Positions 27,131 through 38,814 of a DNA stretch of 64,000 bases are shown in pieces. The stretch covers positions 30,540,521-30,604,520 of the forward strand of contig JARCOQ010000008.1 in assembly GCA_029207755.1 (NCBI GenBank). The letters are read 5' to 3'. The first letter of the stretch is position 1, and each line of letters starts with the position of its first letter. The position numbers and the translations under genes are program-made. Below the pieces are notes generated by a model, which saw nothing but the letters and a program-made list of their open reading frames with translations, searched no databases and was not told where the DNA came from. Origin of the DNA: Chamaea fasciata. Taxonomy: Eukaryota; Chordata; Aves; Passeriformes; Sylviidae.

Positions 27131-30100
27131 TAACTCTCTTTTCTCTTCATCTGGCATACTTAATACAGGAGTCACTCAGAAAAGACCTCAGCCTCCACTG
27201 AAAAGGAGAATTATATTAGCTACCTGTAGTTTCTCATTCATTCTCAGCTTTCATCTAGAATCTGTCTGTCTCTGTTTCCTTGCTAATATTTGTACCTAAA
27301 CCTTGGACATAATTAATCCTGGGGACAATTTCAAGCCTGCTTGTCCTTGAAGACAATTCACATGAGAACTGAGGCTGGCCAGAAACACTCTTCTTGTAGG
27401 GTGTGCACCCAGAGAGTCTCTTCCACCAGGTCTGACTAAGAATTGCTTTCTCAGAGCTTGCTTTTCTCCCTAGGGACTCTTCCTTTCGAAGTCTAATCTC
27501 TCACAGATACTGTAAGTGCTCAGTTCTGCAAAACTAAAAAGTTGTACAGTCTTGTCCTGGGCCCTGAAAGTGGACCTTGCTTGGTCTTGCATTTATTTAT
27601 ATAATCATTGTGTTTCTCTCCTGCTGGTTTCTCCAATAACCAGACATATGAAAATGTAAATGGGTATTGATATGCTGGAGTGGTGCATCACCAGCAATCA
27701 CATTCACTGCTGGCTAAATTATGCCACATATTCCCAGAATATTAAATACTCACTCCACATCCATCACATGGTCCACTTATCTAACACCCCACTTTCCAAA
27801 AAATACCCACCACTTAAAAGGAAGAACTTTTACAGTTAAGGACTTCGTAAATCTTACATTGCCTATAAAACAATGCATACACACATGGGCACTCATTTTA
27901 CCAAGTCTAAGTTCAGGTCCCTGGTTACCAGACCCAGTGGGTTTTACCTCTTGTTAACAATCCCCTACAGAAATATCTTCATCAGCTTTCTAAGCTAAAA
28001 CACACATGGTACCTACTCATGATCAAGGCTGGTGACAAAAATTCCCATTTCTATGCACGAAAATTATGACCTACACCTGGCATGAGTAAAAGCAGACCCA
28101 AGTACTGAAACTCAACATAAAAAAAATTTGTAAATACCCTTGCTTTACTCTGATTCAAGTTCTTCCAGTGTAGCTGGAATTTGGAGTTTCAGGAATATTT
28201 AATTATATGGAAAGCCTTAAGGGGCAATAACAAGCTGGTTTCTGAGCTAATGGGAGAGAAAAGAATATGAGATTACAATCTAAAAATTAAATAGAGGGTC
28301 ATTCTTTTTAATGACTAATAACTCTCAAAGAATTTAAGTTTCAATTAAATTCTGACTCCAAAGGTATTTATGCAGTCATGAAACTATTTTTAAATATTTT
28401 ACATTCAGAGTGCTCCAGATTCCTCAGTGGTTCTGGATAATATCAGACATCATTATGATATCTGAGCAACCTTGCAGAAGCTCTGCTTTTGCTTTTAACC
28501 TTTTGCTCAAAATAATTTTTTGGGTTTTTTTCCTATTGATGACTTTGGAGTTTTTAATGATTTCTTAGAAAATTATGACTGTAGAACACATGGTGCAGAA
28601 TTTTGGCTGAACTGTTTACTTAAAATTTTAACTGCTGAATGAAAAGTGGAAGCTTGGTGACTAAAGTATTCAGCTGGGAAAGTATTGTAAGACAGGCAGC
28701 TAACAGGACATCAGGGAATTATTGTCTGTCCCAAAACAAGAATAAAAAAGGGGCTCTTTGCCCTTGCATATCTAAAACTTTCTTTTCATATGTTTGTGGA
28801 AAAAGGAAATAGGAAATGCATCCCTTTTCATAAAGTGAAGCACAACATAGCTCAAATTAGCCACTGGGTAAGGTCTAGGAATGCATAAATGTAATACAAG
28901 TCTAGGGAAATATTTGAAAACATGCAGCCACGTGATGCTCAGACGTCAGACCCACACCCTTTCTCACCTATTAAGCACAGAGCTTTAACAGCTGACATCT
29001 TGAATTAATTGATATAAACAGCTCAGAGGCTCCCAGGTTACAAAGAATTGTGATTTTCTTGGGAAAAAAACCTAAACACTTTCAATTAGGACCCAGCTGA
29101 TGCTGCAAGTGAGGGTCATGTCTCACCCCGCTTGTGCCTGGAGCACTGGGGCTCTCCGTGTAAGCAGAGGTCTCATCTCACCAGTCTGAGACAAGTGACT
29201 TGCTCAGCTCAAGGCATGAGTTTCTGTTTCAGCAACTACCCCAAATGGACTGAACTTCCCAGTCTACTGGTGAAGCTCACATCCAGGTTACCTCGGATTT
29301 CTTCTATTCTTGTTGGAACGTTAAGTGACTAGGTTACCTCACATTATGTTTTCCTCTTGAAGACTAAATCACAGAATGTTTACAACAAGGTCTTCCATTC
29401 CAGTCCAGACTGTGCTCAAACAATAGGTCCATTTTTTGTCTGCTGGCTGATGGACACAACGTGTCAGGTGATTACAGGATTCTGTTTCTGCTGAACAACC
29501 AAAAATTAAGTTGGGGTAACCCTAATGTTGGAAGGGTCTTGCTGACCAAAGATGATTTTTAAAGTTATCTTACAACCTGGGCTGGCATCCCTGGTCTGGA
29601 AGCAAACAGCCCATGGGCTGAAGCTCTCATTTCTCACAGCCCAACGCCGTGATGTGCTGCTCTGTCCTTTTAGGACAACCTTGTGATGAAGGTATTGCTG
29701 CTGCAACCGTTAGAGCTTTGACTTAGAAATATGGGGTCTTGATAAGAGGTCAGAAAAGAACTCCTCCTCATTTTGGTTTGCTGCCTTATTTTCAGGATGG
29801 GTTGCTGCAGCTTTTGGTTGTAAGAAACTGAATTTTAATGTCACCTTTTCTGGGGAGGATGAAAACCAAATAATTAATGCACTTACCTATTTTCATGAAA
29901 GCATAATTTCTTATCCCATCTCAGGAAAACTATAATAAGAATAAACCCCACAATTATAAAAGAATGAATTTGAATCAAGAATATATCTTGTTCTAGTCCT
30001 ACTAGAACTAGTCCCAAGTATAATGACATGTTTTTGTTTGACTCCTGTAAAAATCTGGACTCGATATCTTTGCTGTGTAGTCAGTATTTCAGACCTTCCC

Positions 30101-31318
30101 CAGCATGTTAAAGACAGAAGGCAGCATATATTCACTGCTAGAAAAAAATCTTAAAGGAATCTCTGTAATTATTTTAAGAATCTGTAGTTCAGAACTTGTG
30201 TCTCTTTAACAAAATAATAAAGGGAAAAGACGCACAGAAAATGAAAAATAAATTACTCCTGTTTCATTAAGGTATATTGGGCTAGATACCATAATTTTTT
30301 ATAGCAAAGGCTTCCTAGATCCAGTGAGCAAGAAAGAAGAAATGACATTTTTAATAATTGCATTTTATGTGTATATATTTATAAAATTTTATGTAATTTG
30401 TCCATTTTACCAAATGGGAATTGGAGATCAGTCTGAGGTCCTACTTAATAAAGGATGAAGCTAGTGTTAAAATTTCAGCTAGAGGAAGAAAGCAGTTTGA
30501 TGCCCTGTGGAATATTTGGAGAATAAATGTGGCACCCTTGAGAGTTGAACGCTTGGTCCTTTGGAGAGTCAAGGGACACACAGCACAGTCAGTGGTTGTC
30601 TCAAATGTAGAATATTCACTCCAGCCTGCTGCAAAGAGCTTCGTCCCCTTGGCTTCAAGCTGGGATTTCTCCTGAACACAGACATGTGTGCCCACTGTGC
30701 CAGAAACCGAGAAGGGATTACAACCCCCAGATGGCCAAAGCCCTTCACCTCACCAGCCTTTAGGGTGTTGTCTTGACTCCTTCCTCAAGAAAAGAGAGAC
30801 TCAGGTTTGGTTTTATTGCTGTCAAAGACTGCTGTATTGACATGGGCCACTGCCCTGGGACCGCTCTCCACATTTCAGGGCTGCAGGCACCCAGCTTGGG
30901 ATAAAGTGCCAAGAGCAACTGCGTGCTGACAGAGCGAGGTGGTGCTTGGGAAAGGGTTCTCAGGTTTACAACTGTGTTTATCCTCCAGATTACTAAGAGC
31001 CAGAGTAAGGATCTAGACCTGTCAACCCCTGTGAAGAAACCTAAAGCAGTCCTCAGTGATAATCTCACAGGCACTCAGAGAGTCCATAGCAAAATTTGCA
31101 ACTAAACGCAAGTGCCTCAGCTTTGCTCTCACAGTTCCCTACTGCCTCCTCTTACCAGGGACAGGTGCTAATGGAACATCACAATCCAGCTTTGGGTCTT
31201 GTGAAATTCAACAGAGGACATCCAGAATCCATGGACTTAAAAATATTTATAAGGGTACAAGGTGAGCAGAAAGGCTACAGCTCTCTGTTCAATAGGTTAA
31301 GCAACACCATCCTCAGCT

Positions 31319-31355
31319 GGCGTACACTGGCATAACCATTTACACCAGTGAAGGG
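31319..31355. repeat. Possible palindromic-repeat fragment
   Basis: TACACTGGCATAACCATTTA (31323-31342) runs directly into CACCAGTGAAGG. The TACACTGG/CCAGTG inverted arms and the words resemble the TTTACACCAGTGTAA centre seen in the sauropsid palindromic family. The termini are not visible. Confidence 0.35.
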
Positions 31356-31987
31356 CTAGCAGGATTTGATTTTTTCTAAGAAAGAAACTGCAATTGAAGT
31401 CAAAATCTAGTTAGTTTAAAAAAAGAAAACTTGATAGTGTTTCTGATTTTCAAGTGGCTTTGGTTGTGAATTTGATGCAACACAGCAGGAGAAATAACAA
31501 TTATGTCTAACACACACATGCACAGGTTACACATACACAGTATACACATATATTAACATAGCTCCATTTTCTTCATTCCCCGCAAATTAAAGTGACAAGC
31601 TGGATGCTAGTCCTTTCTGAATTAATCCTGTCTGAATAGCATTAGTGTCATACTCACTATACACCAGTAACTGCTAGGCTATAAAATTTATGATATAACA
31701 TTCACAATTAATCTGCAAATATATACTAATTCACACTGACCTTTTTTCAAGCTGAGGCCTTTTTAGCACTCACAGTAGGTTTTACATTGCCCTACTGAGT
31801 GTTATTACGAAGCAGTCAATGGTTCTCCATAATTACATCATGCAAATGATATTTGCTTTTTTGTTTGAGCTTATTCCCTCCGATGTTTCCTTCTTTTATC
31901 ACACTCTTCACACATCTGTGTCCCTGAAATGGCACTGTAAACTCCTCCTCTTTTGGTCCCCAAGTCCCTTTTTCTGTCTTCCCTGGC

Positions 31988-32258
31988 TGTCAGGCAGACA
32001 CCGCCAGCAGTTTGGGCTGGTGCGGCGGTGACACATCCTTGTGACATAGGTTATGTCGCCAGCTGGCTGGAACAGGTGTACACTGATTTTACCATCAAAT
32101 GGCAACACGCACTTGGCTTCTTACCAGCGCACAGGCATGAAAAACCTGTTCCCTCAAAATTTCTCCCAAGATTGATGGGCTGTTCTTTGACACAGCATCC
32201 AGTAACAATTTCAATTCCCAGACTGTTTCTCACCGTTTGGGCTCGTTCGACAATAGCG
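31988..32258. promoter_or_regulatory. Small CpG cluster with TGACA motifs, candidate regulatory element
   Basis: About ten CpG dinucleotides lie between 32002 and 32258, including GCGGCGG at 32022-32028, in a window where CpG is otherwise rare. CTGTCA (31988-31993) and two GTGACA copies 13 bp apart (32028-32033 and 32041-32046) match TALE-type (MEIS/PREP/TGIF) cores. The longest plus-strand frame of the window (about 137 codons, 31953-32366) crosses this region, but its peptide resembles no protein I know. The size is below that of a classical CpG island. Confidence 0.3.
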
Positions 32259-33424
32259 GCAATGGAAAGTCATGGAGAACTTCTTGTTAGTGGAGACAAA
32301 TTACTCAGTCTTTCCCTCTCTTTCTTCAGCAAAAAAAAGAGTACAACTTTGGCTGAAGCAGCATGAGTACCCAATTGCTTGTGAAATAACACCTGATCGT
32401 GCCTTTAAGAAAATAATTGATGCAAAATATGAAGTATGAATATTTTGTAAAATTCCCATCGAAAAGGCAAGGGAGGTAACAATAGTTCTGAATATCTAAC
32501 TGCTTAATCCAACTAACCTAAATCAAGGCCAGGATGTGCATCAATAGCTGGATCTGGTCCCAGCTGTGTCCTGAGAGCCATGTTAGTGAAACCACAGCTC
32601 AGCTGAGGATACAAGATAGAGACCAAACACAGCAGCTGATGATCTTCATCTCCCCAGCATCACCTATTGTGAGGTTCACTTAGGATAGTGCAAGACTCAA
32701 CTCAGCTCTAAAGTACATTTCTGAGGCTGAGATCATCTTATTATTCTGTTCCCAGAGTAATAAGTGACGCTCTGATTAATTCTGCGATAGAAAATAATCT
32801 AATACTAAAAATATCTCAACATCCATTAAGCCAGTTCTGCAGTCTTTAAAAATCCAAGGCAATTATACTAGGTTATACCTGACAGTATGTCTTGATTTGT
32901 GGATACTTTGGGAAACCCTTGTTCTTCACAGCTGAGGAATTACACTTTCCATTAAAAGCCATTGCTTATATTAACTTGTTAGGGCATCCCACAGTAAACA
33001 CTGGATGGCAAAGCAGACTTTTTAATGACAACTAATCAGAGGGTCAATGGTTGCAAGTCACAACTAAAGTAATCAAGTTAATAAGACAATGTTATTTTAG
33101 CCTAAAACCAGCTGAAACGCAGAGGTGCAGGAGGGAAGTAGTGCACAGTTCAGCTGTCCCTGCTCTTAATATTTCTTTTCCTATCAGCATGATTTTCTAA
33201 TCTCTTTTCCACAGCGCCTTTTCTAAGTTAAAATTTTCCCAGGGAAATTCCACACATCACATTCCTAGCAAACTGCTTATCAAATAAAATTACTTGACAA
33301 CGTGTTCTTTAGAACTATAAAGAGACTTCCTTAAAAGGTTTTTCTTTAAAAATTAAAAAAAAAAAAGGTGTTTGTTTGTCTTAAGTACTTAAGCCTCCGT
33401 TCTGATACACAGCATAATAGGGCT

Positions 33425-33470
33425 GGTGCCATGGTAACTACTGTGTGGCTTTTTAATTGAACAGCTGACT
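33425..33470. promoter_or_regulatory. RFX X-box-like palindrome plus E-box, candidate enhancer
   Basis: GGTGCCATGGTAAC (33425-33438) fits the RFX X-box (consensus GTTGCCATGGCAAC), with two half-sites separated by AT; the right half GGTAAC is a full match and the left half differs by one base. A TTTAATTGA homeodomain-type word and the E-box CAGCTG (33462-33467) follow within 35 bp. RFX sites mark ciliary and neural enhancers in vertebrates. The motif is seen; function is inference. Confidence 0.35.
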
Positions 33471-33956
33471 TCCAGGAGTGAGAATCTCTACCTGCTTCCC
33501 TGCTCTCTGCAATTTACCAAGGCTCCCTCCCAAAGAAAAACAATGAATTAGGGGCTGTTAGCTCGTGTGGACTTGACAGCTATGTTTTCTCCATGCAGTA
33601 GGTGCAGTTCATACAGAAAAGGTCGGCAAAAGCTGCTATGGTGCACACACACACCCAGTGACAATAATTTTTTTTGAAATCAGCATACAATTGCCTTTTT
33701 TTTTTTTTATGCCTGGTCTGATATTAAGGACAGGAGGGGTCTGAAAGAACTCATTAAGTCCATATACAGCCTAGTGTAGGAAAAGGTCTATGTATTATTA
33801 CATGTTATGTATAATTGTACTATAAAGGAGACTTTTTCCTCCAAGTAGCTAATTGGGATGCAATACTGGTTATTTTAAGCTTTACAAAGAGTTCTTTGCA
33901 TAATAGAGTGGCTGTTTCGTGCAGCTCCTATGATAAAATTCTCACCAGTCTTAAAA

Positions 33957-34005
33957 TGACAGATGTAATATTACCTTTAATAAGTGTCTACCGATGCATG
34001 CAAAT
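33957..34005. promoter_or_regulatory. TGACAG plus octamer, candidate regulatory segment
   Basis: TGACAG (33957-33962) is a MEIS/TGIF-type core. An exact octamer ATGCAAAT (33998-34005), the POU-factor consensus, lies about 40 bp downstream and is followed by TTGAATTAAAT. The surrounding 100 bp contain no repeat. Single-motif evidence is weak. Confidence 0.25.
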
Positions 34006-35894
34006 TGAATTAAATAGTGGGAGTACAAATTTGTCCGATAATTAAGATAAAAATTCATGTCAGCTTAAGCCCTGATGTATATTAGTAACCCTGTATACTT
34101 TTTTTCTGCATTCTCTACCAATTACTTTTAGTGTCAAACTCTTGATTACTGCAATATGCAGTCCTTTATAGATTTATAAATGATCTGTAGAAAATATTAA
34201 ACAAACAAAAGGCTTCTTTTAATAGCACCTTCAATAAAAAAAATATTATAACTTTGGAACCAGAGAGCCTTACAAACTGCTCAAAGTTCCATATACCTCA
34301 GATTGAAATGCTTCCTCTCAGAGTGTAATAGAAATGGGAAATAATAGGTATAGATACAATAATAAATAGCGTGAGCAGCAAGCAATATCTCCAACCTGTG
34401 AAAATGGTCACTGTTTTGGAGAATGTCTTTGTTGCATGTCAGGGCAAAATTCTACCACCAGCCCAATTTTTCCAAAGCCAGTTATAAAATGTAGCTGTTT
34501 GGCTTTCGTGTTAGTCTCTCTTTGAAGATATACCTGGAACTGGAAATTCAACATTTTTATAGTTAAGAAATTCACCTAGGACACGAAACAGGCAGCTCAG
34601 GTGCTTGAACCTGGGTTTAAACAATTCTTGTAAATGTCCCAAGTCATGAGCTCCTCTTGGATAATACTTTACATGCTTTAATTTTTGACCTTAGATGCTT
34701 TCTTTGACGCAATGCACCTTATAAAAATGTTATTTAAACGTCTACAACCCCTCATAAGTTGTAATTACAATAAAATGTTTTTCAACCAAACCCTATAAAA
34801 TCTCTAGTAAAAAAATTCCATATCAGTTGTTGGCATAAATGGATGTACTAAAATTGCCTGTAATATGAATTTACATTTTCTACATTTTGAATCAGGAGTT
34901 TCTTAACTAAAATTTTTCTGTTAGAGAAATGACACATCCTGAAAGAAAACCAGAGTCTGGGGTCATTTGAGGCTAATCATTGCACTGTAGAAGGAAATTT
35001 GTGCTTGACATGAGCAGTGATCATCAAGGTAAAAATTCAAATTCAGAACACTAAAAGCCTGATACATATTTTGGAAATGAGGAAGAATTGGAACTTTGTC
35101 CTGAAACATCTCAATTTTATTTTTGGTGACCTAGAGCCAAGGTTCCCATATGTCAGTGTTGCTGATGTTCAGGGCTAAACTCTGGAGAAAAAGTCCGTAA
35201 TTCCTTTGCTGATGCAGTGAGGTGCCCCACAAGGAGAATCCATCCACTGGTTCCCAACTGATGGAAGTCTCTTGAAATTAGGTAGTCTTCCAAAATTGCA
35301 ACATTTGAAGCAAGATATAAGAACAAGACTGGATTTCGATCTTGAATTCAAAATGTGTCCACAACTTATGTTAGTACTCCTTGAGTACCAAGTAACAGAA
35401 AATGTGGCTTTGGATACACTTATCACGAGTTTAGTCCTTTTTTGTGCAAGATTCAACTTGCATATATTCTCCAGTGATGGTTAAACACCTCTAATGAACT
35501 GCAGACCTGTAGTGAAATTAAATGTCTGTCAAAAAGAAATAGCTGCCCTGAAAATCCAGTCTCTTTTGTTTAACTGCTTTGTTATCACTGAAAAAAGCCC
35601 AAAAAACCCAGCCTGTTGTCATATAGGCTTACAGGCTACATAAGTAGAATATGCACTTTCAAAGTGAAAAGCCAAACCAAACCAGAAACACTGGAGAGAC
35701 AGTTCAGAATGACTCAGACCCACCCTCAGAGTGGGAGCTGAAGCCCACTCTTCTGCTCCAGGCTTAGAGCAGAGCTCAAAATAATTTCAGACAGGTGTGC
35801 ACAGCATTGCAGCACAGAGCAGCAACCACCTCTGGCCACGATGTTGCACTGAAGACACTTTACTTTCTTACAGGAACCTGACCTGCTGAAATCT

Positions 35895-36040
35895 CTGACT
35901 GTGCTCCTAGACACATCCTTGTTATTTCTCTGCCCATCTGTAAAATGGAAATAATAGCACTAGGGATGTAATGAGGATAAATACATTAAAGATAATGAGG
36001 TGCTCAGATACAATGGTAATACGAGCCATGTGAGTAAGCT
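35895..36040 (-). mobile_element. MIR-like SINE, reversed
   Basis: This is the clearest old SINE in the window. The words follow in MIR order on the reverse strand: CTTGTTATTTCTCTGCCCAT, then CTGTAAAATGGAAATAATAG, a short gap, ATGAGGATAAATACATTAAA and GAGGTGCTCAGATAC. MIR reads, reversed, CTCTGTGCCTCAGTTTCC, then CATCTGTAAAATGGGAATAA, then GTGAGGATTAAATGAG. The GAGGTGCTCAGATAC ending resembles sauropsid copies more than mammalian ones, in my memory. Ends are approximate. Confidence 0.65.
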
Positions 36041-36424
36041 TTGCTTAGGATTGTGCAGGTTAATAACAGTGTTCATTCTGTCTCGGCTATGACACTGTAC
36101 TTGGCAACAATTTAAGTGCTATAAAGAGTCATACTGTATAATGAGTGAGATTACAGAGCTGAATGGATTTGAAGCCAAGACTGGCCTAATAGAACAAATG
36201 AAACAGACCCTGTCATTAACCCTCATCCACCTTTCCTGCTACACCCAGCTGGACAATGTGTGCCCAGCCAGCCTCTGTTCCCTCTTCACAAACCTCCATC
36301 CACAGCAACTGCAGGGAGAGAGACTCCATGCCCAGCAGAAATGGGTGAGAATATGGTAAAAATGTTGGTCTGACCTTATTTAAACCAAGATGAAATGTTG
36401 TCCAGGATATTTCAATATGTTGAT

Positions 36425-36447
36425 GGAGGGGTGGGAGTCGGGGGAGG
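36425..36447 (+). other. G-rich motif, possible G-quadruplex
   Basis: Five G runs of lengths 2, 4, 3, 5 and 2 lie within 23 bp (GGAGGGGTGGGAGTCGGGGG followed by AGG). Three runs of at least three G are present, and the fourth would have to come from a GG run, so a two-tetrad or bulged three-tetrad fold is possible. It stands out in AT-rich surroundings. Confidence 0.45.
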
Positions 36448-37564
36448 TAGAATCACATCCCATCTTATCAGATCTCTCCTGAAAGAAAGGGCCCTGGAAG
36501 GGGAACTCAAAACCATTCCTGAAAATGTTCAAATACTGTATTTTTTGGCCTTTTGACATTAAAGGATATTTTCCATATTCTCACAGTCAGTAGACAGACA
36601 AAATGAGAGAAATAAGATAGGGTTTATGACGGTTTGAAGCTTCAGGAGTGAGCTTGAGTTTTACTTCACTCTTTGTAAACCTGTGAGGAGTTTCAGACTA
36701 GGGTCCATCCAAGGTTAAAATGACTTTGCAGTATGACAATCAGTACTTCAGGTAAATGTTGCAGTAAGGAGACACAGAATCACTTCCCCTGTAACTGTGC
36801 TAATAGTAGTGAAGTGATTGCCTAATTTAATGCAATGTCCTGATGCTTCTTGACATGCATGTTGATTCAGTCAGATGTTTGGTGAATTTATCTGGCTTCC
36901 CCATTGACTGTTTCAATGGTCTCCATAAAATGATGTGGGAGAGAGACAAACAACAATGGCACAAGAGCAGTTCAAGAAGCCAACAAGCCATAGACACCAG
37001 TGCAACAAATGACCCTAGCAGGTGTTGTAAAACGGTTCCTTAGCCAGAAGGAGCTCAGCCATCATCTTATCCAAGGGCTGAAGCAACAGACTTTTGGGAA
37101 TACGGAGTTCTCACTACTCTTTCCTGAAAAAGGACAGAAAAATGCCTCTTCTGGGTCAACACCCTTCTGTTCAGCATTTCTATAAGGGGCTACACAGGAC
37201 AATATACAAAAGAAGTGCTGCCTTCTCTACAAGGCACCAGCACGTGAGAGATGTTTTTAAATGAGTTGAGTACAGAGAGACTGAATTTCCCCCTCCCTAT
37301 GTGAGGAATAAAGTCACTGGAAGGAGCAGCCCAGGGTTGTTCCTGGTGTTATGCTTCCTTTGCCTTTCATTGACTGCAGCAGAAGCTCTACCTAATTACA
37401 CCTGTAATTAATTTGTCCTAGCCGCTGTACACATAACAGAGGAGGGTTTATTACAGATTGGTGTGCAATGGTCTCTTCTCTGTAATCCTCACAACTAGGG
37501 CCCATCAAATGGTGGGCAAGGATCAACCTAAGATTTAACATCCTGGTCTTTGCTGGGCTTCTTT

Positions 37565-37566
<2 letters not shown>

Positions 37567-37614
<48 letters not shown>
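37567..37614. repeat. Poly-T run, 48 nt
   Basis: Forty-eight uninterrupted T follow CTTTCC and precede GGTAGTG. It could be the reversed A-tail of an old retroinsertion on the minus strand, but I find no polyadenylation signal or recognisable source sequence beside it. A homopolymer of this length may also be mis-sized in the assembly. A poly-Lys frame on the minus strand is its translation. Confidence 0.95.
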
Positions 37615-37615
<1 letters not shown>

Positions 37616-38285
37616 GTAGTGTAGCTGGTGAGTTAATATACACAGCTATTCAGAACTACAAATGACTATTTATCCTGCAGCCAGCTAAAAAGGTTCAAAC
37701 TATATCACAAATGAGGGCACACCAGGAAAATGGCTAACTGTGGTCTTTAATTTGTAAATAATGATTTTAGACCATGACCCTTAATAGGACACTGTCACTT
37801 GTGCTGTGATTTATGTCTAGTGTGATGACATCAGTACCAATACTGCTGATAAAAGAACACTTATATTGAAGCAAACAGGATGATGAATGGAGTACAAGTC
37901 TACTTACTCATTTCATTACTGACTCTTCTGTTCACCACAGAGCTAATGTAGCGAGTCATTGTCTGCCTTGGGAGTATTTTGCAGGTTGAATTTAATGGCA
38001 CAAGTGTGTGATATGTACTTCAGTCCTAGTGTTTGAAATGGCACAATCATAGATTAAAAAAAAAAAAAAAGTGTGTGTTCAATAGTTTATGTATGAAACA
38101 GAAAATCACTTTATGTCAACTTGTTAAACAGAAAACAGCTAGAAAATACTTTGCTTATTTTTCTCCTAGTTTCCAAGGTTTATGAGAGCACTTAATTCCC
38201 CAACAAGTTAAATTTCTGCATATGTTTTATAGAGTGGACAAAATTAGCAAGTAACATAACCAGCACAGTTAAGTATGACACACAT

Positions 38286-38373
38286 GCTTTTTAAAGGTGC
38301 ACAGTGTTATTTTTTGTTTTTTAATTGCCACTGCAAATGCAGAAGCATTAACATACAGGCACCTTTAAAATGC
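38286..38373. repeat. Imperfect inverted repeat
   Basis: GCTTTTTAAAGGTGC (38286-38300) and GCACCTTTAAAATGC (38359-38373) are complementary at 14 of 15 positions and are separated by 58 nt. The loop holds a T-rich stretch and ACTGCAAATGCAGAAGC. This lies 300 bp upstream of the motif array at 38697. Confidence 0.75.
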
Positions 38374-38696
38374 TTTAATTAGCAAACATTTGATACTGAA
38401 GCCTTTGCTGAAGTAAATGATGTAAATGTTAACATTAACCTCAATCAGACCTATTTCCTAAGATATAAATACTATACTAATGAAAGAGTCTGCCAGCATA
38501 ATCAGGAGGGCAAAGAATTCCCCTAGGACTCTTCAAGCATGTGTATGTCACCAATAATTCTGCTAACCCTTGAGTGCTAGTGACTTTGAATGTAGAGAAG
38601 GGGAGGTAAATGCAGTTTTATTAGTGCAGTTTTATTGCTATGGCCAGCTGCACTCTTTTCTCTATAAAAGGTAATTACTTCCAATAGTAACAAGCT

Positions 38697-38814
38697 AATT
38701 GATTGCTAATTAAATCAATTGGCACACTAACCGCTGTCAGAAAGTGACAGATTAGCTAGTCACATGACAGTGTGTTCGTAATGAAAAGTGGACATGGTCT
38801 GAGTGTGATTGACA
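38697..38814. promoter_or_regulatory. Homeodomain/TALE motif array, candidate enhancer
   Basis: AATTGATT (38697-38704) and its complement AATCAATT (38713-38720) flank a central TAATTA (38707-38712). Fourteen bases on, CTGTCA (38734-38739) and TGACAG (38745-38750) form a second inverted pair with a 5-bp spacer. A third TGACAG follows at 38765-38770, and TGATTGACA (38806-38814) nearly equals the PBX-MEIS/PREP consensus TGATTGACAG. AACCGC (38729-38734) fits RUNX. A direct repeat TGCAGTTTTATT (38611-38622 and 38625-38636) lies just upstream. Such packing is typical of developmental enhancers bound by HOX/PBX/MEIS complexes. No expression or conservation data are available here. Confidence 0.4.

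Larger units (their letters stand above)
20220..31950. other. Non-genic stretch
   Basis: No gene is recognised. The stretch contains three MIR-like fragments and one palindromic-relic fragment, listed separately. Minor items are a doubled 11-mer GATATAATAAT (25840-25861), the tetranucleotide palindrome ATGCATGCATGCAT (24600-24613) and an 8-bp inverted repeat GTTCTAGT/ACTAGAAC with a 3-nt loop (29990-30008). Open frames of up to about 104 codons show no recognisable protein. Confidence 0.65.
32260..38600. other. Non-genic stretch with regulatory-looking segments
   Basis: No gene is recognised. The stretch includes an X-box-like site, an octamer and TGACAG pair, a MIR-like SINE, a G-rich motif, a 48-nt poly-T and an imperfect inverted repeat, all listed separately. 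A run of 15 A lies at 38056-38070. Much of 33360-34130 looks non-repetitive and motif-rich. Confidence 0.6.

Noticed and set aside
29187..29240. Possible MIR fragment (ACAAGTGACTTGCTCAG)
   Set aside because: One short word only, no neighbouring MIR sequence.
29345..29400. Possible CR1 3' end (ATCACAGAATG then AAGGTCTTCCATTCCAGTCC)
   Set aside because: Only scattered words match the CR1 tail and no ATTCTATGA-type terminal repeat is present.
30405..30520. Possible forward MIR fragment (TCCATTTTACCAAATGGGAA)
   Set aside because: Only about 25 bp match well; the rest does not follow MIR order clearly enough.
31953..32366. Longest open frame of the window, about 137 codons
   Set aside because: No recognisable motif or splice context; this length is expected by chance in 64 kb read in six frames. 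The CpG cluster beneath it is reported instead.
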